A stretch of 64,000 nucleotides of DNA from the NCBI GenBank assembly GCA_028281005.1, contig JANQKS010000013.1, positions 1 through 64,000 on the forward strand. Direction: 5' to 3'. How positions within the stretch are numbered: the stretch's first letter is position 1; every line of letters starts with the position of its first letter. Positions 36,122-45,405 of the stretch are shown here, in pieces. Both the position numbers and the translations under genes were made by a program. The notes under the pieces were generated by a model that did not search any database, was not told the DNA's origin, and saw nothing but the letters and a program-made list of their open reading frames with translations. This DNA is from Pseudomonadales bacterium. GTDB taxonomy: Bacteria; Pseudomonadota; Gammaproteobacteria; Pseudomonadales; Azotimanducaceae.

Positions 36122-37921
36122 ATGAGAAAAGCAGCCATCGTTTTAATTGTCGTCGGGATTGTTGTAGTCATCGGCGCCAATCTATTTATCAGCTCTCAAC
36201 CTGGGCCACCGCCTCCACCGGTGCGTGATGACACCACCCTGCGCCATACCACGGGCGGCGAGGTGGTCGGGTTTCGCGACAACGGCGCGCGCGCCTGGAT
36301 GGGTATCCCGTTTGCCGCTGCCCCGGTGGGTGACATGCGTTGGCGCGCACCGCAGACACCACCTGTTAGCACTGACGTGTACGAAGCCATGGCCGCCGGG
36401 CAGATATGCCCGCAAATGTCGTCTTTGCTGAGCGGCGGTGCGGCGGGCTCGATGACCGGAAATGAAGATTGCCTCTACCTCAACATCTGGGCGCCGCCCA
36501 ACGCGGTCGATTTGCCGGTGATGTATTGGATACACGGCGGTGGTAACACCATTGGTGACGGCGGCAGCTACAACGGTGCTGCGCTGGCATTAAGACACGA
36601 CGTGGTGGTGGTGACCATCAACTACCGCCTGGGATTTCTCGGCTGGTTTAGCCATCCGGGTATGGCCACCGGCAACCCAGTGGACGACTCCGGTAACTAC
36701 GGCACCCTGGATGCCATTCGTGGTTTGGAGTGGGTGAAAGACAACATTGCGCAATTTGGCGGCAACCCGGACAACGTCACCGTATTCGGCGAATCCGCCG
36801 GTGCGTTCGACACCCTGGCGATGATGGCTTCGCCGCTGGCAAATGGCCTGTTCCACCGCGCCATCGTGCAGAGCGGCGGATTTAACGTAACGGACATGAG
36901 TTTTGCACAAAACTACGTCGAAGCCGGTGGCCACCCCTTTAGCGGCCAGGAGCTGGTGGCTAAGCTGCTGGTGGCGGACGGCACCGTTCCAGACCGGGTT
37001 GCGGCGCAGACGTATCAGGCCGACATGAGCACCACACGATTGCGCGAGTACCTGTACAGCAAATCGCCGGAAGAAATGTTTGCCCTGTTCGACGGCGGTG
37101 GGTTCGGCATGATCAACGTGCCGGACAACTTTGGCGACGGCCACGTATTACCGGCGATGAGTACTGAAGAGATTTTTTCCAGCGCCGACAACCACAACAT
37201 GGTGCCGGTCATCCTTGGCACCAACCGTGACGAACCAGCGCTGTTCATGGCGCAAAATCCAGCGTTCACCACCCAATGGCTGGGGTTTTTGCCGCGGCTG
37301 AAAGATGAAGAACTTTACAAGCGCTACGTCAGATACGGCGCACTGGCGTGGAAAGAGCGTGGTGTCGATACGCTGGCCAACTACATGACCGCGGCCGGCA
37401 ACCCCAACGTATACGCCTACCGCTTCGACTGGGATGAACAGCCAAGCCAGATGGGTTTTGACTTGAGCGTCGCCTTGGGTGCGGCTCATGCCCTGGAGAT
37501 TGCCTTCGTATTTGGCGATTTTGAGAGCGGCTTGGGCTTAAGTTACATCTATCCCGGCGACGAAGGGCAAATGGCCCTATCGGACAGCATGATGTCGTAC
37601 TGGAGTGAGTTTGCTTATAACGGCGACCCGGGTCGAGGTCGAGACGGCAATGAGGTGCATTGGGTGGGCTGGGGTAAAGACGGCAAACGCTCGATCATTC
37701 TGGACACTCCCAACGACCAAGGTATTTTCATGAGTGAGGAAGAGGTCACCTTGGCGGGTATCAAGGCAGAGCTGGCAGCCGATACCGGTTTCGCCGACCC
37801 GATGGATCAGTGTGTGATTTATGTGCGCAATTTCCGCGGTGATCAATTTAGCCAAACGGAATATGAAGGTTTAAACGCAACCTGCGCGGGCGTGGACCCC
37901 GCCAGCATCAGCCCGTTTTAG
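36122..37921 (+). CDS. Exported carboxylesterase type B
   Basis: 599 residues with an N-terminal membrane/signal segment ('AAIVLIVVGIVVVIGANLFI'). 'GIPFAAAPVGDMRW', 'NEDCLYLNIW', oxyanion 'YWIHGGGNT' and nucleophile 'FGESAGAF' (Ser about 225) place it in the type B esterases. Glu and His are expected in 'GTNRDEP' and 'GAAHALE'. Probably anchored, acting in the periplasm. SD AGGTGGG before ATG. Monocistronic between the divergent amidohydrolase operon and the broken AEC gene. Confidence 0.9.
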   Translation: MRKAAIVLIVVGIVVVIGANLFISSQPGPPPPPVRDDTTLRHTTGGEVVGFRDNGARAWMGIPFAAAPVGDMRWRAPQTPPVSTDVYEAMAAGQICPQMSSLLSGGAAGSMTGNEDCLYLNIWAPPNAVDLPVMYWIHGGGNTIGDGGSYNGAALALRHDVVVVTINYRLGFLGWFSHPGMATGNPVDDSGNYGTLDAIRGLEWVKDNIAQFGGNPDNVTVFGESAGAFDTLAMMASPLANGLFHRAIVQSGGFNVTDMSFAQNYVEAGGHPFSGQELVAKLLVADGTVPDRVAAQTYQADMSTTRLREYLYSKSPEEMFALFDGGGFGMINVPDNFGDGHVLPAMSTEEIFSSADNHNMVPVILGTNRDEPALFMAQNPAFTTQWLGFLPRLKDEELYKRYVRYGALAWKERGVDTLANYMTAAGNPNVYAYRFDWDEQPSQMGFDLSVALGAAHALEIAFVFGDFESGLGLSYIYPGDEGQMALSDSMMSYWSEFAYNGDPGRGRDGNEVHWVGWGKDGKRSIILDTPNDQGIFMSEEEVTLAGIKAELAADTGFADPMDQCVIYVRNFRGDQFSQTEYEGLNATCAGVDPASISPF

Positions 37922-38010
37922 CCAGCCTTAGGCAAGCACAACGCGCTGCGTGCGCGGAACGGGACCTGGGTGTAACAACCATAAAAGAACCATAACAAGA
38001 ATCACCAACT

Positions 38011-38448
38011 ATGCTGGCTGCAGTACTCACCGTTGCGGCCCCGGTATTTGTCATCGCGGCGCTGGGTATGGCTTACTTCTTCGTTAACTCCATTTCCCAG
38101 TACACCTTGGGATTGGCGATTTCTTCCGGCCACTTTCATCCCGCGCAACGCCTCAAACAACCCGTCATCTGGGCGGTGTTGGTGGTGGTCACCGTATTGG
38201 CCACAGACGTCAGCATGCCGCGTTGGTTTAACGCCACCACCTCGATTCTCGGTGGTTTGACCATCCCTGCCATGCTGCTGATGTTGGGAACCTCTTTGGC
38301 CAATTTAAACATCGCCGCCGTGCGGGAAACGCTCAGCATCGCCGCGCCGCGTTTAGGTTTTGGTTTTGGTTTTGGTTTGAGCACTAGGGAGCCTCTGCAT
38401 AAATCTCAAAAGCTCAGAGGCACTGGCACCTGGGCTCTGACGTTTTAG
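38011..38448 (+). pseudogene. AEC (auxin efflux carrier) family transporter, broken
   Basis: Starts with a normal first helix ('MLAAVLTVAAPVFVIAALGM') but then jumps to the mid-protein pattern 'ISQYTLGLAISSG' and 'ILGGLTIPAMLLMLGTSLANL'. About 120 residues (helices 2-5) are missing, and the end is replaced after 'RLGFGFGFGLS' by unrelated sequence with a GCCTCTG/CAGAGGC inverted repeat (38391-38421). 145 residues against about 310 in the family. Not functional. Confidence 0.7.
38391..38421. repeat. Inverted repeat at the broken end of the AEC gene
   Basis: GCCTCTG and CAGAGGC, 7/7 pairs 17 bases apart, preceded by ctaggga and by four ggtttt-like units. The 'gggagcctctg' tip resembles ends of some insertion sequences, so it may be a scar, but no transposase is present. 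Confidence 0.35.
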
Positions 38449-38476
38449 GCCCTGTTAGGCAGCGTGACGGGCAAGC

Positions 38477-38929
38477 TCAAGACCGCGGCTCAATCAGTTG
38501 AAAGATAAACGTCCCATGCGCCGCCAGCACCTCTTCTTCTGCATCCTCTGCATCCTCCGCATCCCCCACATCCAACAGGTAGACCTCCCCGCGCAACGTA
38601 GCGATACGCTTGGTGCGGCTCACCACCTGCACCGAGGCACGCAGCTTTGAACCCGCCTGCGCACCCCGGATGTAGCTGGTGTTGGCATTTAAAGTGACAC
38701 CCCGCGCGCCGGTTGAGCTTAACGCGTAGGCACACGCGGTATCTAACATGGCAAAAGCAATGGAGCCGTGCGCAAATCCTGCCGCGTTGACCAACGTGTT
38801 GGGCACCACAACGCTGAACTCACAGATGCCATCCATCGCCTTTTCCAGCGTCATGCCAAAACTTTGCAGAATCCCCTGATCCTGCTCCAGCGCAGCGAGT
38901 ACGCGCGGATGGATCTGCTCGTTAGCCAT
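38477..38929 (-). CDS. PaaI-type hotdog thioesterase
   Basis: 150 residues. 'GICEFSVVVPNTLVNAAGFAHGSIAFAMLDTACAYA' is the hotdog core with 'G..HGS....LD.A' of the PaaI acyl-CoA thioesterase group; 'GVTLNANTSYIRGAQAG' is the next strand pair. A run of Asp/Glu/Ala ('DVGDAEDAEDAEEEVLAAH') is an insertion not typical of the family. Overlaps the SDR gene by 8 bases (the start is inside its end). Hydrolyses acyl-CoA from the adjacent oxidation step. Confidence 0.85.
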   Translation of the reverse strand: MANEQIHPRVLAALEQDQGILQSFGMTLEKAMDGICEFSVVVPNTLVNAAGFAHGSIAFAMLDTACAYALSSTGARGVTLNANTSYIRGAQAGSKLRASVQVVSRTKRIATLRGEVYLLDVGDAEDAEDAEEEVLAAHGTFIFQLIEPRS

Positions 38930-39695
38930 GCATAGTTAACCCGCCGGAGACACTGATGGTCTGCCCGACAATGAAGTCCGCCTCCGCGCTGGCTAAGAAG
39001 GTCACCACCCCAGCAATATCTTCTGGGGTGCCTAAACGTTTCATCGGGATCGAGCGCGCCAGGCTAGCGCGCAGTTTTTCACCGGCTTCACCCTCCCCGG
39101 CAAAATCGGCAAACAGCGGCGTATCCGACGGCCCCGGACAGACAGTATTTACAGTCACACCTTGGCGCGCCAGTTCGCGGCTCAACGTTTTACCAAACGC
39201 AATCACACCACCTTTGCAGGCCGAGTACACAGATTCGCCGGAGGAGCCAACCCGCCCTGCGTCGGAGGCTATGTTAATCACTTTGCCGCCACCGTGCCGC
39301 AGCATGCGGGGTACCGTCACGTGATGCATGTTGAGCGGGCCGTACAGGTTGATGTCGATGATTTTGCGCCACAGTTCCGGTTCGGTTTCAAGGAACGGCA
39401 TGGCTTTGTCCCAGCCGGCATTGTTCACCAGTACATCCACTTCACCCAGCTCTGCTTCTACCTGGTCGACAGCCGCGGTACAGGCGGCGTAGTCGCTGAT
39501 GTCGCACGGCACGGCGAGCCCTCGACCGCCTTGATTAACAATGCTGTCCACGGTCTGGGCAGCACCTTCGTGATTGACATCCAGCACCGCCACTTTCACC
39601 CCTTCGGCTGCCAAACGCTGGGCCATGCCGCGCCCCAGGCCGCTGCCTGCGCCAGTGACGATGGCAGTTTTACCCGTCAGGCCAAGCATAGGCAT
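38922..39695 (-). CDS. SDR family oxidoreductase
   Basis: 257 residues. 'VTGAGSGLGRGMAQRLA' binds NAD(P), 'NNAGWDKAMPF' the central motif, catalytic Ser in 'INIASDAGRVGS', Tyr-x-x-x-Lys in 'YSACKGGV', and 'GGLTMHG' near the end. Of the FabG/3-hydroxyacyl-CoA or alcohol dehydrogenase type. 'DVNHEG' after beta-2 suggests NAD preference. Coupled to the thioesterase downstream, indicating acyl-CoA work. Confidence 0.92.
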   Translation of the reverse strand: MPMLGLTGKTAIVTGAGSGLGRGMAQRLAAEGVKVAVLDVNHEGAAQTVDSIVNQGGRGLAVPCDISDYAACTAAVDQVEAELGEVDVLVNNAGWDKAMPFLETEPELWRKIIDINLYGPLNMHHVTVPRMLRHGGGKVINIASDAGRVGSSGESVYSACKGGVIAFGKTLSRELARQGVTVNTVCPGPSDTPLFADFAGEGEAGEKLRASLARSIPMKRLGTPEDIAGVVTFLASAEADFIVGQTISVSGGLTMHG

Positions 39696-39798
39696 TCGCT
39701 GATTGAACCAGTTCGCGTGTGAGGCTGTATTGATTGCCGCTTCATGAGACCCTTCTCGATGCTCCCAATCCGAACATACTCGATTGCGGCGACGCTGC

Positions 39799-40992
39799 CT
39801 AGCGCGTGGACTGCGGCGGCGGCAACCGCACTATGGCTATGACCGCCGGCACGATGAGCGCAAGTAGCGCCCACAGCGACAGATCATATGAACCGGTCGC
39901 ATCGTACACCCAACCTGCCGCCACCGGCGCCAAGGCGCCGAAGGTGACGTTTAACATCACAAACCCCATCACCCGGCCAAACGACGCGGCGCCAAAACGG
40001 GCGCTGAAGATCACCCCCATTAACGGCAAAATGCCGCCGCCGGCCAAACCCATGCAGGCCACACCCGCCACCAACATTAACTGCGATGACGCAGACAGAA
40101 AGATAAACAACGCCGCCACCATGACCGCGTTGGCTATCCAAAACAGCACCCGATGGTCTAGGCGGTCTCCAAAACTGCCGAAGAACAACTTACCCAACAG
40201 CATACACAATGAACCGACGGTCACCAGTTGTGCGCCCACCGCATCCGCCAGCCCAGCGTCGCGAGCGAAGTTGGCGAGATTAAACTGCAGGGCACCAAAC
40301 GTCATATTCAGCGGCACGAGGGCCAGGAACGGCAGCCAGAACAAAGAGGTGGTGAGGATTTCTTTGGCGCTCCAATGTTTGGGCAGATCCACCTCGCCAG
40401 TCGCCGCAGCGGCGGATGATCCAGCAGGTAACTGCACCGCGCCGGGCTCTCGGCGCAATACAACTAGAGTCAGCGGCACCACTAACACCAGGCTGATGAG
40501 GGCTAGCTGCAAGAATGTGTCCCGCCACCCTAAGTCCAACAGCCAGCCGGCCACCACCAGCGGGAAAATCATGCCGCCGACATTGGTGCCCATGGCAGAC
40601 AAACCCAACGCCAGGCCCCGCCGTTCGACAAACCACTTGGTCACCAAGGTTTGCGACGCCAGCGTGCCCATCATACTAGCGGCCATGGGCATCAACGTTG
40701 CATACACCAGCCAAAGCTGCCACAACGCCGTGGCTAGCTGCGCCAGCCACAAACCCAAGACCAAGGCGAGCAAACCCAACAGCACCACATTGCGGATGGG
40801 GAATTTATCCAGCGCACGGCCTACTAACGGCCCCAACACTCCCATACCCACCTGCAGGCATGAGATGGTGATCATTACATCCCGGCGGTTGCTGCTAAAT
40901 TCATCCAGCCAGGACAGTGAAAACAGGGTGAAACAATAAACAAGGATGCCAACGCTAACCGCCTGGATGACCAGGCTGTAGCCAACAATCAC
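39799..40992 (-). CDS. MFS transporter (oxalate/formate-antiporter-like)
   Basis: 397 residues from GTG 40992, 12 membrane segments. 'CLQVGMGVLGPLVGRALDKFPIRNV' and 'ERRGLALGLSAMGTNVGGMIFP' are typical. The family start 'LLDRHYGWVIVGYSL' continues upstream of this GTG in frame to an ATT codon at 41025 that overlaps the stop of the acyl-CoA dehydrogenase gene; the true start is likely there or at a nearby CTG. Probably coupled with that gene and carrying an organic acid. Confidence 0.85.
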   Translation of the reverse strand: MIVGYSLVIQAVSVGILVYCFTLFSLSWLDEFSSNRRDVMITISCLQVGMGVLGPLVGRALDKFPIRNVVLLGLLALVLGLWLAQLATALWQLWLVYATLMPMAASMMGTLASQTLVTKWFVERRGLALGLSAMGTNVGGMIFPLVVAGWLLDLGWRDTFLQLALISLVLVVPLTLVVLRREPGAVQLPAGSSAAAATGEVDLPKHWSAKEILTTSLFWLPFLALVPLNMTFGALQFNLANFARDAGLADAVGAQLVTVGSLCMLLGKLFFGSFGDRLDHRVLFWIANAVMVAALFIFLSASSQLMLVAGVACMGLAGGGILPLMGVIFSARFGAASFGRVMGFVMLNVTFGALAPVAAGWVYDATGSYDLSLWALLALIVPAVIAIVRLPPPQSTR

Positions 40993-41020
40993 CCAACCAT
41001 AGTGCCGGTCCAGCAGACCG

Positions 41021-42205
41021 CTAATCGGGCAAGCCTAAGATACGCTTTGCGATGATATTGAGCTGCACTTCCGAGGTACCGCCTTCAATCGAATTGGCTT
41101 TGGAGCGCAGCCAGGCACGAGTTGTGGCTAGTTCCTCGTCCTCAAACGCGGAACCCGACCAACCCAACGATTGGCAACCCATGATAGACAGCAACAGCTC
41201 AAACTTGCCTTTGTTCTGTTCGGTGCCGTAGTACTTGAACATCGAAGACAACGCGCCGGGCGCCAAACCGGTAGCGGACTCTTCCTGACTGCGGCGAGCT
41301 GTTAAACCAAACGCCCGGTCATTCATACGGTGTTTGAGCACATCTGCGCGAATCTGCGCGTCGGCCACTTTGCCGCTGTCATCCCGCCCGAGGTAATCCG
41401 CGGCGTAGTCTTCCAGGGTGCGGGTTTTCTGCCCGCCGCCAATGCCGCCAATGGAGGAGCGCTCGTATTGCAGCAAACGTTTCCCCACGGTCCAGCCTTT
41501 GCCACGTTCATGCACTAAATTGGACTTGGGTACACGCACGTTATCCAAAAAGGTTTCGCAAAAGGGTGACATGCCGCTGATGAGGAGAATCGGTTTCACC
41601 GTAATACCTGGTGTGGTCATATCAAACAGTACAAAGCTGATGCCATCGTGTTTGGGCGCATCCGGCTCTGTACGCACCAGGCAAAACATCCAGTCCGCGT
41701 GGTTGGCGCCGGAGGTCCAGATTTTCTGGCCGTTGATGATGAAGTCATCACCGTCTTCGACCGCGGATGTGCGCAAACTCGCCAGATCTGAACCGGAACC
41801 CGGTTCGCTATACCCCTGACACCACCAGATGTCTCCTGAGGTGATTTTCGGCAGGTGTTCGGTCTTTTGCGCCTCATTGCCGTATTCAAGCAATGCCGGG
41901 CCAATCATGGACAACCCCATACCCACCAGCGGTGGCCTGGCATTAATCCGTCGAACTTCTTGCTGCCACACCATCATCTGCTCTTTATCAAAACCCGCCC
42001 CGCCGTACTCCTTGGGCCACGCGGGTGCGGTATAACCTTGCTCTGCGCAGCGTTCCATCCACAGTTTGGTGTCTGGGTTTTTGTAAGTGGTGCGGCGGCC
42101 GCCATTCGGCATTTCATCCGTAGGCATCACCGTGCGCATGGAAGCGGGACAATATTGTTCTAACCAATCGCGAGTCTCTTCACGAAATGCAGTGAGGTCA
42201 GTCAT
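41021..42205 (-). CDS. Acyl-CoA dehydrogenase
   Basis: 394 residues. 'AWPKEYGGAG', 'QGYSEPGSGSDLASLRTSA', 'GQKIWTSGANHADWMFCLVRTEP' and C-terminal 'TRAWLRSKANSIEGGTSEVQLNIIAKRILGLP' are the standard FAD acyl-CoA dehydrogenase motifs. It follows a longer N-terminal form seen in steroid or branched-chain degraders. Oxidises an acyl-CoA; electrons go to ETF. Coupled to the MFS transporter downstream. Confidence 0.92.
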   Translation of the reverse strand: MTDLTAFREETRDWLEQYCPASMRTVMPTDEMPNGGRRTTYKNPDTKLWMERCAEQGYTAPAWPKEYGGAGFDKEQMMVWQQEVRRINARPPLVGMGLSMIGPALLEYGNEAQKTEHLPKITSGDIWWCQGYSEPGSGSDLASLRTSAVEDGDDFIINGQKIWTSGANHADWMFCLVRTEPDAPKHDGISFVLFDMTTPGITVKPILLISGMSPFCETFLDNVRVPKSNLVHERGKGWTVGKRLLQYERSSIGGIGGGQKTRTLEDYAADYLGRDDSGKVADAQIRADVLKHRMNDRAFGLTARRSQEESATGLAPGALSSMFKYYGTEQNKGKFELLLSIMGCQSLGWSGSAFEDEELATTRAWLRSKANSIEGGTSEVQLNIIAKRILGLPD

Positions 42206-42294
42206 GATGTTTCCAGTAGTAGTTTTTAGCGTTTGTTTTTGTTCTGCGGCTACTGCCGTGCTGGATGGTACCGCATATTGGTGCGCTGGATTGC

Positions 42295-43986
42295 CTACAG
42301 CTCCCGCAATAGGCGGATGCCGCGGTCATCGTTGGCGTTTGCACCGGTTAAACGGTAAGTGGAAGTTGCCTCGGTGGCCATGGAATCCCAGGAACCGCCG
42401 CGTATCCCGTTCGAGGTGCAACCGATGCCTTCGGACGCTGCCGAGCCGTCACTCGGCGCCCGCGCGTAATCGGGCATGCCGCAATCCGCCACCCATTCAG
42501 CCACATTGCCATAGATGTCATACAGCCCAAACGGATTCGGCTGCAAGGTGCCTACCGCACCAAGCCGCTGAATACCATCGTCACAATTTAACGTATCCCA
42601 ATCCCGATAACGTTTGCGCGTGGAGCGGTCTGCCACATTGGCGTACGTGCACAGATCTAATGGATTGTCGCCGAAGAAGTACGGTCCTGAGGTGCCCGCG
42701 CGGGCCACATACTCCCACTCCGCTTCGGATAACAGCCGGTATTTTTGGCCCGTCTGCACAGACAGCCATTCTGCGTAGGCGGTGGCGTCTTGCACACTCA
42801 CATGGGTCATGGCGACCTCTGGCGCATCCACGTTGATAAGTTCATGCACACGCCGACCAACGGCTTGCGCAAACTTTAAGTACTCGCCAACGGTCGTTTC
42901 ATAACGCGCGACGGCAAAAGGTTGTGTGAGGGTCACGGTTCGCACCGGCTGCTCCGAAGGTGGCCCGTTGGCATCCCCCATTTGGAACTGGCCTGCAGGT
43001 ATCACCACTACCTCTGGCCCCTGCCCTCCGCCACGCAACACATCCCGGATCACTTGCCCGGGCCGCACCGACATCTGTTCTAGATTAAACCGCACGGTGG
43101 CGCCTTTGTTACCCAAGCGTATGGACCTAAACGAGGTACGGTAGCCAAGCGCACGGGCACGTACCTCAACCTTACCCACCGGCACCTGTATTGCTTGGCG
43201 GTACGTTTGACGGCGGGTCTGCCCACCTTCGTTATAGCTCACCTGTACTTCGGCATCCGCCGGCGTCACAGTCACGTGCAACGTGCCAAAATCCCGCTGT
43301 AAGTTCACTTCATGCAGGTTGTTGCCGTAGCGAACTTGATAGCGAAACTCTTGAGACACGTAACCCGGCGCGCTGACGCGGATGGCGTACTCACCAATTT
43401 GTACGCGCACCTTCGGTTTGTAGACGATGTCCTCACCTATAAACTCAACCTTGGCGCTGCGAGGGAAGGTCGTAAACGTTACACTGCCGTGGGGGTCGAT
43501 GTTGAGATTGAAGTTCACTTCAAGGGTTTGCCCATCTTTTACCGTGTGGGTTTCTTCAACGATGTAGCGCTCTTCCTGACCCATGCCAATCACATGTGGG
43601 CCAGAGGCGGTGGTGTACTTCATGGGGGTGCGGCCGACTCGTTCGCCGTCTACCTCGACCCAGGCACCACGAGGATTGGAAAGGAACTCATAAGTGCCTT
43701 CGCCGACCTCCAGTTTCACCGCCCGCTGTAAATGATCACCGCGGCGCAGGCTTAGCCCCTCCACGTAGGTGGCATAGTGACTGTGTGCCACCTCCAGGCG
43801 ATGACTGCCGGTATCCAGCTCCAACCGTTCTATGGGTGTGATGCCGCGTTGGCGGCCATCCACACGCACCACTGCTCCAGACGGCTCGCTGGTGATGGCC
43901 ACGGTGGCGGTGCCGAACGTTTGATAGGCCCAAAAAGCAGCGACGATAACAACCGCGGCAACCGCTATTTTGATTCGATTGTCCAT
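42295..43986 (-). CDS. PEGA-repeat and SUMF1 (FGE-like) protein
   Basis: 563 residues with an N-terminal membrane segment ('IAVAAVVIVAAFWAYQTFG'). Residues about 30-310 hold several PEGA-type repeats ('ITSEPSGAVVRVDGRQRGITPIERLEL', 'SNPRGAWVEVDGERVGRTPM', 'TTFPRSAKVEFIGEDI'). Residues about 325-563 are a formylglycine-enzyme/SUMF1 domain ('VVIPAGQFQMGD', 'EAEWEYVARAGTSGPYFFGDN', 'GLYDIYGNVAEWVADCG', 'RGGSWDSMATEATSTYRL'). The Cys pair of true FGEs near 'RGGSW' is replaced ('DSMATEATSTY'), so it cannot make formylglycine in the usual way. Likely periplasmic, structural or binding role. Confidence 0.87.
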   Translation of the reverse strand: MDNRIKIAVAAVVIVAAFWAYQTFGTATVAITSEPSGAVVRVDGRQRGITPIERLELDTGSHRLEVAHSHYATYVEGLSLRRGDHLQRAVKLEVGEGTYEFLSNPRGAWVEVDGERVGRTPMKYTTASGPHVIGMGQEERYIVEETHTVKDGQTLEVNFNLNIDPHGSVTFTTFPRSAKVEFIGEDIVYKPKVRVQIGEYAIRVSAPGYVSQEFRYQVRYGNNLHEVNLQRDFGTLHVTVTPADAEVQVSYNEGGQTRRQTYRQAIQVPVGKVEVRARALGYRTSFRSIRLGNKGATVRFNLEQMSVRPGQVIRDVLRGGGQGPEVVVIPAGQFQMGDANGPPSEQPVRTVTLTQPFAVARYETTVGEYLKFAQAVGRRVHELINVDAPEVAMTHVSVQDATAYAEWLSVQTGQKYRLLSEAEWEYVARAGTSGPYFFGDNPLDLCTYANVADRSTRKRYRDWDTLNCDDGIQRLGAVGTLQPNPFGLYDIYGNVAEWVADCGMPDYARAPSDGSAASEGIGCTSNGIRGGSWDSMATEATSTYRLTGANANDDRGIRLLREL

Positions 43987-44094
43987 AGGCCTATGGTCCC
44001 ACTGCCGCCTACGTACAGTCCAGCCGACCTTGCCAGCTAACCCGGCTCCGGGCTACGGTTGTCCGCCTAGTTTCAGCCATCACGGTGCCCGCGC

Positions 44095-45384
44095 ATGCCA
44101 ACACCCCCCCATTTTAAGGGCTTCCACACCCGTGCCATCCACGCCGGTGCGCGTCCCGACCCACGCACCGGTTCACGTGCGCAACCAATCCACCAAACCA
44201 CCAGTTATGTGTTTGAAGATTCCGAAGCCGCAGCGGCATATTTCAACTTGCAGGAGTACGGCAATACTTATGCGCGCATCATGAATCCAACCATAGGTGC
44301 GTTGGAGGAACGCATCGCCAACTTGGAGGGCGGCGTCGGTGCTGTCGCCTTTGCCAGTGGATTGGCAGCCCAACATGCGGCCTTGTTTACCATGCTGCAG
44401 CCGGGGGATCACGTTGTCGCGGCGTCTGCGTTGTACGGCGGTACAGTTACCCAGTTCAAACACTTGTTACGCAAAATGTCGGTGGATCTGGATTTTGTAG
44501 ATGCCAATGACCTGGACGCCTGGCGCAGCGCAATCCGCGACAACACCAAGGTGTTTTTCGGCGAAACCATCGGCAACCCATCCGGTTGTATTTTAGACAT
44601 CGAAGCGCTGGCGGGGATCGCCCACGACGCCGGTATCGCGTTGATGATCGACAATACCTTTGCCACGCCGTTTTTGTGCCGGCCATTGGAATGGGGGGCA
44701 GACATCGTGACCCATTCGGTGACCAAGTTTCTGGGCGGCCATGGCACTTCCCTGGGCGGTGCGGTGATCGAATCCGGCGAATTCGATTGGTCTAATGGCC
44801 GTTATCCCGTGATCGCCGAACCGTCACCGGCTTACCACGGGCTAAAATTCCACGAGACCTTTGGCACCTTTGGTTATCTGATGAAGCTGCGCTCTGAGTC
44901 TCTGCGCGACCTAGGTGCGTGTATGAGCCCATTTAATGCCTTTCTGTTGGCGCAAGGCATAGAAACGCTGCCCTTACGCATGAGCCAACACGTCAGCAAC
45001 GCAGAAGCCGTGGCCGAATACTTGGCCGCCAGCCCGCACATCGCCGCGGTGCACTACGCCGGCTTACCCACCAGCCAATACCAACCCCTGGTGCAGAAAT
45101 ACTTACCCCGCGGCGCCGGTGCGGTGTTTTGTTTTGATCTGCCCGGCGGACGCGACGCCGGTGTGAAATTGATTGAAAACCTTTCTCTGTTCAGCCACCT
45201 CGCAAATGTTGGGGATGCGAAAAGCCTCGTCATCCACCCCGCCACCACGACGCATCGTCAATTGAGCGATGAAGAATTGGCCGCCGCAGGAATTGGACCC
45301 GGCACCATCAGGGTTTCCATCGGCATTGAAGACGCGCAAGATCTGATCCAAGACTTGGAGTACGCTCTAGGCTGTATCGCTTGA
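44095..45384 (+). CDS. metY: O-acetylhomoserine sulfhydrylase / Cys-Met metabolism PLP enzyme
   Basis: 429 residues, the length of MetY. 'FHTRAIHAGARPDPRTGSRAQPIHQTTSYVFEDSEAAAAYF', 'NPTIGALEERIANLEGG', PLP-binding Lys near 211 in 'HSVTKFLGGHGTSLGG' and 'LFSHLANVGDAKSLVIHPATTTHRQL' all match. It joins sulfide or methanethiol to acetylhomoserine in methionine synthesis. Followed after 21 bases by the CoA-binding protein gene. Confidence 0.93.
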   Translation: MPTPPHFKGFHTRAIHAGARPDPRTGSRAQPIHQTTSYVFEDSEAAAAYFNLQEYGNTYARIMNPTIGALEERIANLEGGVGAVAFASGLAAQHAALFTMLQPGDHVVAASALYGGTVTQFKHLLRKMSVDLDFVDANDLDAWRSAIRDNTKVFFGETIGNPSGCILDIEALAGIAHDAGIALMIDNTFATPFLCRPLEWGADIVTHSVTKFLGGHGTSLGGAVIESGEFDWSNGRYPVIAEPSPAYHGLKFHETFGTFGYLMKLRSESLRDLGACMSPFNAFLLAQGIETLPLRMSQHVSNAEAVAEYLAASPHIAAVHYAGLPTSQYQPLVQKYLPRGAGAVFCFDLPGGRDAGVKLIENLSLFSHLANVGDAKSLVIHPATTTHRQLSDEELAAAGIGPGTIRVSIGIEDAQDLIQDLEYALGCIA

Positions 45385-45405
45385 CACCGGAGGAGAGGGT
45401 TATAG

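Noticed and set aside
39806-40939. 377-residue plus-strand open frame opposite the MFS gene
   Set aside because: The product has no recognisable domain and is rich in Asn, Thr, Pro and Lys, typical of the reverse frame of a hydrophobic protein.
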